Shown here: piece by piece, positions 5,590 to 7,265 of the stretch
Numbering within the stretch: the first letter of the stretch is position 1
Layout of the letters: each line of letters begins with the position of its first letter
DNA from: Desulfobacteraceae bacterium
GTDB taxonomy: Bacteria; Desulfobacterota; Desulfobacteria; Desulfobacterales; Desulfosalsimonadaceae
DNA: 7,265 nucleotides
NCBI GenBank assembly: GCA_003551985.1
Contig: PUOB01000252.1
Span: 1-7,265, forward strand
Direction of reading: 5' to 3'
Translations under genes and position numbers: made by a program
Notes under the pieces: generated by a model
The model's input: only the letters and a program-made list of their open reading frames with translations
Database searches by the model: none
Told to the model about the DNA's origin: nothing

Positions 5590-6462
5590 ATGAATGACCT
5601 TGCCCCTGTAACACATACGGCCGATATCGGGGATGTTTCGATCCGCTACCTTGCCTGGGGGGATTCGGGGCCGACCGTGCTGCTGATGCATGCCACGGGT
5701 TTTCTGCCCTATTTGTGGCACCCCATTGCCAGGTCGCTTGCAGCGGATTACCGCGTCATTGCGCCGTATTTTTGTTCGCATCGGCCGGCGGACCCGGAAG
5801 ACGGGGGGTTGAGCTGGCGGCAGTTGGCCGAGGATATCACCGGATTCTGCAAGCGACTGGGTGTTGAAAATCCCTTCGTGGTGGGTCATTCCATGGGCGG
5901 TGCGGTGTTGACCATCGCAGGCGGCGAATTCGGCCTGTCATTTTCCAGGATGCTATTGATTGAGCCGATTTTTCTGCCGGAAGCGTTTTACGGGATCCGG
6001 ATAAGCGTTAATGACCACCCCCTTGCCCGGAAATCGATCAAGCGAAGAAATTACTGGGACAACCAGGAGGCCGTCCAGGATTACCTGTCGGCCAGGTCTT
6101 TTTTCAAGTCCTGGGACAGGGAAATGCTCGCGCTGTACGAATCCCATGCCATTGTTCCGGCGGATTCCGGGGGCTTTGAGCTTGCCTGTCATCCCCGGCA
6201 TGAAGCCTCGCTTTTCATGGGATCAATGGCCAGAAACCCCTGGCCGCTGATGCCGGAAATCGATTGCCCCGTGCTCATTTTAGAGGGGGAAACGTCTGAA
6301 AACAGGGGCGTGATCGATCTGGAAAAGGCGGCGGCAACCTTTCCATGGGGTAAGTACATGCTCGTCGATGGCGCCGGGCACTTGATACCCATGGAAAAAC
6401 CGGCCGAAGTGCTGACCATTGCAAGGCGGTTTTTTAACGGCCACCTGGATGAGGCAGCATAG
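5590..6462 (+). CDS. Alpha/beta hydrolase
   Basis: A 290-residue cytoplasmic alpha/beta-hydrolase-fold enzyme without signal peptide; substrate unknown. The oxyanion-side motif is HATGF (residues 34-38, where HGxGx is usual). The nucleophile elbow is GHSMGG with Ser101, and the catalytic His is in GAGHLIPMEKP (His264). The third triad member is unclear: the usual Asp after strand 7 is replaced in ILEGETSENRG, where a Glu may serve, or Glu125 in LLIEPIF. The stretch that in relatives reads D-x-RGHG is APYFCSHRPADPE here. An ATG at 5581 directly abuts the AAGGGA ribosome site, so I prefer the ATG at 5590, nine bases after it. It lies 37 bases after the FTR-like gene in the same orientation and is probably co-transcribed. 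Possible activities include esterase, lactonase or thioesterase. Confidence 0.85.
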   Translation: MNDLAPVTHTADIGDVSIRYLAWGDSGPTVLLMHATGFLPYLWHPIARSLAADYRVIAPYFCSHRPADPEDGGLSWRQLAEDITGFCKRLGVENPFVVGHSMGGAVLTIAGGEFGLSFSRMLLIEPIFLPEAFYGIRISVNDHPLARKSIKRRNYWDNQEAVQDYLSARSFFKSWDREMLALYESHAIVPADSGGFELACHPRHEASLFMGSMARNPWPLMPEIDCPVLILEGETSENRGVIDLEKAAATFPWGKYMLVDGAGHLIPMEKPAEVLTIARRFFNGHLDEAA

Positions 6463-6502
6463 TTTGCTTCGCCCGGCGGAAAGGAATTGTAATCGCCAAA
6501 TC

Positions 6503-6508
6503 AGGAGG
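6503..6508 (+). promoter_or_regulatory. Ribosome binding site of the CutA-like gene
   Basis: A full AGGAGG ten bases before the ATG at 6519. It is the strongest Shine-Dalgarno match in the window and fixes the start of the CutA-like gene. Confidence 0.7.
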
Positions 6509-6518
6509 TAAGATAAGA

Positions 6519-6842
6519 ATGTCACACAATGCAAACTGGGTCTACATGACGGCAAAGGACAGGGAAGAAGCGGTGATGATCGGCGAGAAGCTGGTCGAAT
6601 CCAGCCTTGCGGCATGCATCAACATTTTCGGCAATATCGATGCGATCTTCATGTGGGAAGGCAAGATCGAGCACGATACCGAAGTTGCCTTTATCGCCAA
6701 GACGACGGCTGCAAGGATGCCGGAACTGGTCGAGACGGTAAAGGCGTTGCACAGCTATGACGAGCCCTGCATCATCAGCCTGCCGATTTCAAACGGTAGC
6801 ACTGATTTTCTCGACTGGATTTCCGAGACCGTCGGTCCATAG
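6519..6842 (+). CDS. cutA: CutA-type divalent-cation tolerance protein
   Basis: A 107-residue small soluble protein of the CutA1 family, which forms very stable PII-like trimers; linked to copper and other divalent metal tolerance in E. coli, though the biochemical role is poorly settled. Diagnostic stretches are VYMTAKDREEA (8-18), LVESSLAACINIF (25-37), IFMWEGKIEHDTEV (43-56), AKTTAARMPEL (60-70), ALHSYDEPCIISLPI (76-90) and DFLDWI (96-101). Cys33 and His78 align with residues proposed to bind copper in the E. coli protein, while its third one (Cys16) is Met10 here. The usual PEI/PEL after the HxY motif reads PCI, placing a Cys at 84. The gene follows the hydrolase by 56 bases and precedes the HdrA-like gene by about 100, within the same probable operon. 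Full length; family call strong. Confidence 0.95.
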   Translation: MSHNANWVYMTAKDREEAVMIGEKLVESSLAACINIFGNIDAIFMWEGKIEHDTEVAFIAKTTAARMPELVETVKALHSYDEPCIISLPISNGSTDFLDWISETVGP

Positions 6843-6851
6843 GCGATTGAT

Positions 6852-6877
6852 TGAATCGGGTGATGCCTTCCGATTCA
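6852..6877 (+). other. Perfect 8-bp hairpin after the CutA gene
   Basis: TGAATCGG at 6852-6859 pairs with CCGATTCA at 6870-6877 over a 10-base loop. No T-tract follows, so it is not a classic terminator. It may stabilise or space the transcript before the HdrA-like gene. Confidence 0.4.
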
Positions 6878-6912
6878 CGACGGGAATGTTTGCAGGGGCG
6901 AAAACCCAGCGA

Positions 6913-6940
6913 TAAAGAACGGACCGTAAAGAACGGAGCG
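6913..6940 (+). repeat. 14-bp tandem duplication carrying the ribosome site of the HdrA-like gene
   Basis: Two adjacent copies of TAAAGAACGGA(C/G)CG, at 6913-6926 and 6927-6940, differ at one base. In the second copy that base is G, giving CGGAG 7 bases before the ATG at 6946; the first copy reads CGGAC. The duplication and one substitution thus place or improve the Shine-Dalgarno site. Confidence 0.7.
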
Positions 6941-6945
6941 TAAAA

Positions 6946-7265
6946 ATGGAAGAGTCATCCCCAGGCGTATTGATTATGGGCGGCGGCGTGTCCGGCATGG
7001 CCGCGGCGCAGCTTCTCGGTGATTATGATGTATCGGTGCACGTGGTTGAAAAGCGGGACCGGCTTGGCGGGCATGCCGCCATGTGGGCCTGCATGGCGAC
7101 CGAGGCCTGCGTCAACTGCGGCGCATGCCTGAGCTTTGAAATGGCGGCGGACGTCTCAAGCCGGCCAAACATCACAGAGCACCTTTCAACCGTTGTTTCA
7201 AGGGTAAATCCAACCGAAGACGGCTTTGACGTGGCGCTGGATAATGGCCGGACGCTCAAGGTTCA
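6946..7265 (+). CDS. HdrA-like FAD / iron-sulfur oxidoreductase, 5' part
   Basis: The first 106 codons of a gene that runs past the window. The start is the ATG 7 bases after a CGGAG site. The N-terminus VLIMGGGVSGMAAAQLL (8-24) is a Rossmann dinucleotide-binding loop (GGGVSG), followed by the FAD-ribose Glu35 (VVEKRDRLGG, 33-42). Next comes a cysteine cluster C49-x5-C55-x2-C58-x2-C61 (WACMATEACVNCGACLSF), which could hold a [4Fe-4S] cluster, and then VSSRPNITEHLSTVV (70-84). This order (FAD loop, cysteines, then RxPNI) is that of heterodisulfide reductase subunit A and its bacterial relatives, including QmoA/QmoB-like proteins of sulfate reducers. These pass electrons between ferredoxin, flavin and disulfide or other acceptors in the cytoplasm. 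Which subgroup it belongs to needs the missing C-terminal part. Confidence 0.85.
   Translation, partial: MEESSPGVLIMGGGVSGMAAAQLLGDYDVSVHVVEKRDRLGGHAAMWACMATEACVNCGACLSFEMAADVSSRPNITEHLSTVVSRVNPTEDGFDVALDNGRTLKV

Overview
The window looks like chromosomal DNA of a sulfate-reducing deltaproteobacterium (Desulfobacterota, Desulfobacteraceae-like). This is inferred from the gene content: a bacterial ferredoxin-thioredoxin-reductase-type protein beside a CGHC glutaredoxin, an HdrA-like flavoprotein, an outer-membrane TonB-dependent receptor, moderate GC, and a dispersed palindromic repeat of a style I associate with that group. No rRNA, tRNA, CRISPR array or transposase gene is visible.

Left part (1-3975). 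A plus-strand gene for a PlsC/PlsB-like phospholipid acyltransferase (stop at 1572) converges on a minus-strand TonB-dependent receptor gene (3751 to 1724). The roughly 150-bp spacer between them is entirely one copy of a palindromic repeat (repeat A), whose terminal bases form the receptor's stop codon. Upstream of the receptor lies a 224-nt leader/intergenic region with a perfect 16-bp terminator-like hairpin and a GC-rich stretch of small inverted repeats that I could not match to a known riboswitch.

Middle (3976-4965). A minus-strand VTT-domain (TVP38/TMEM64, DedA-like) membrane protein is followed by a second copy of the repeat (repeat B). Then comes an AT-rich divergent promoter region with a good sigma-70-type promoter and a 13-bp palindrome over its -10 box.

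Right part (4966-7265). Five tightly packed plus-strand genes look like one operon: glutaredoxin-like protein (CGHC), FTR catalytic-chain-like Fe-S protein (4-bp ATGA overlap with the glutaredoxin gene), alpha/beta hydrolase, CutA-type protein, and the 5' end of an HdrA-like FAD/Fe-S protein cut off by the window edge. The first two and the last suggest electron transfer between low-potential carriers, thiol/disulfide couples and flavin. The roles of the hydrolase and CutA in this set are not evident.

The most interesting non-gene signal is the two-copy palindromic repeat family. The most interesting protein-level signals are the FTR-like protein with CYC in place of CHC and altered spacing, and the acyltransferase whose HX4D motif reads HX4G.
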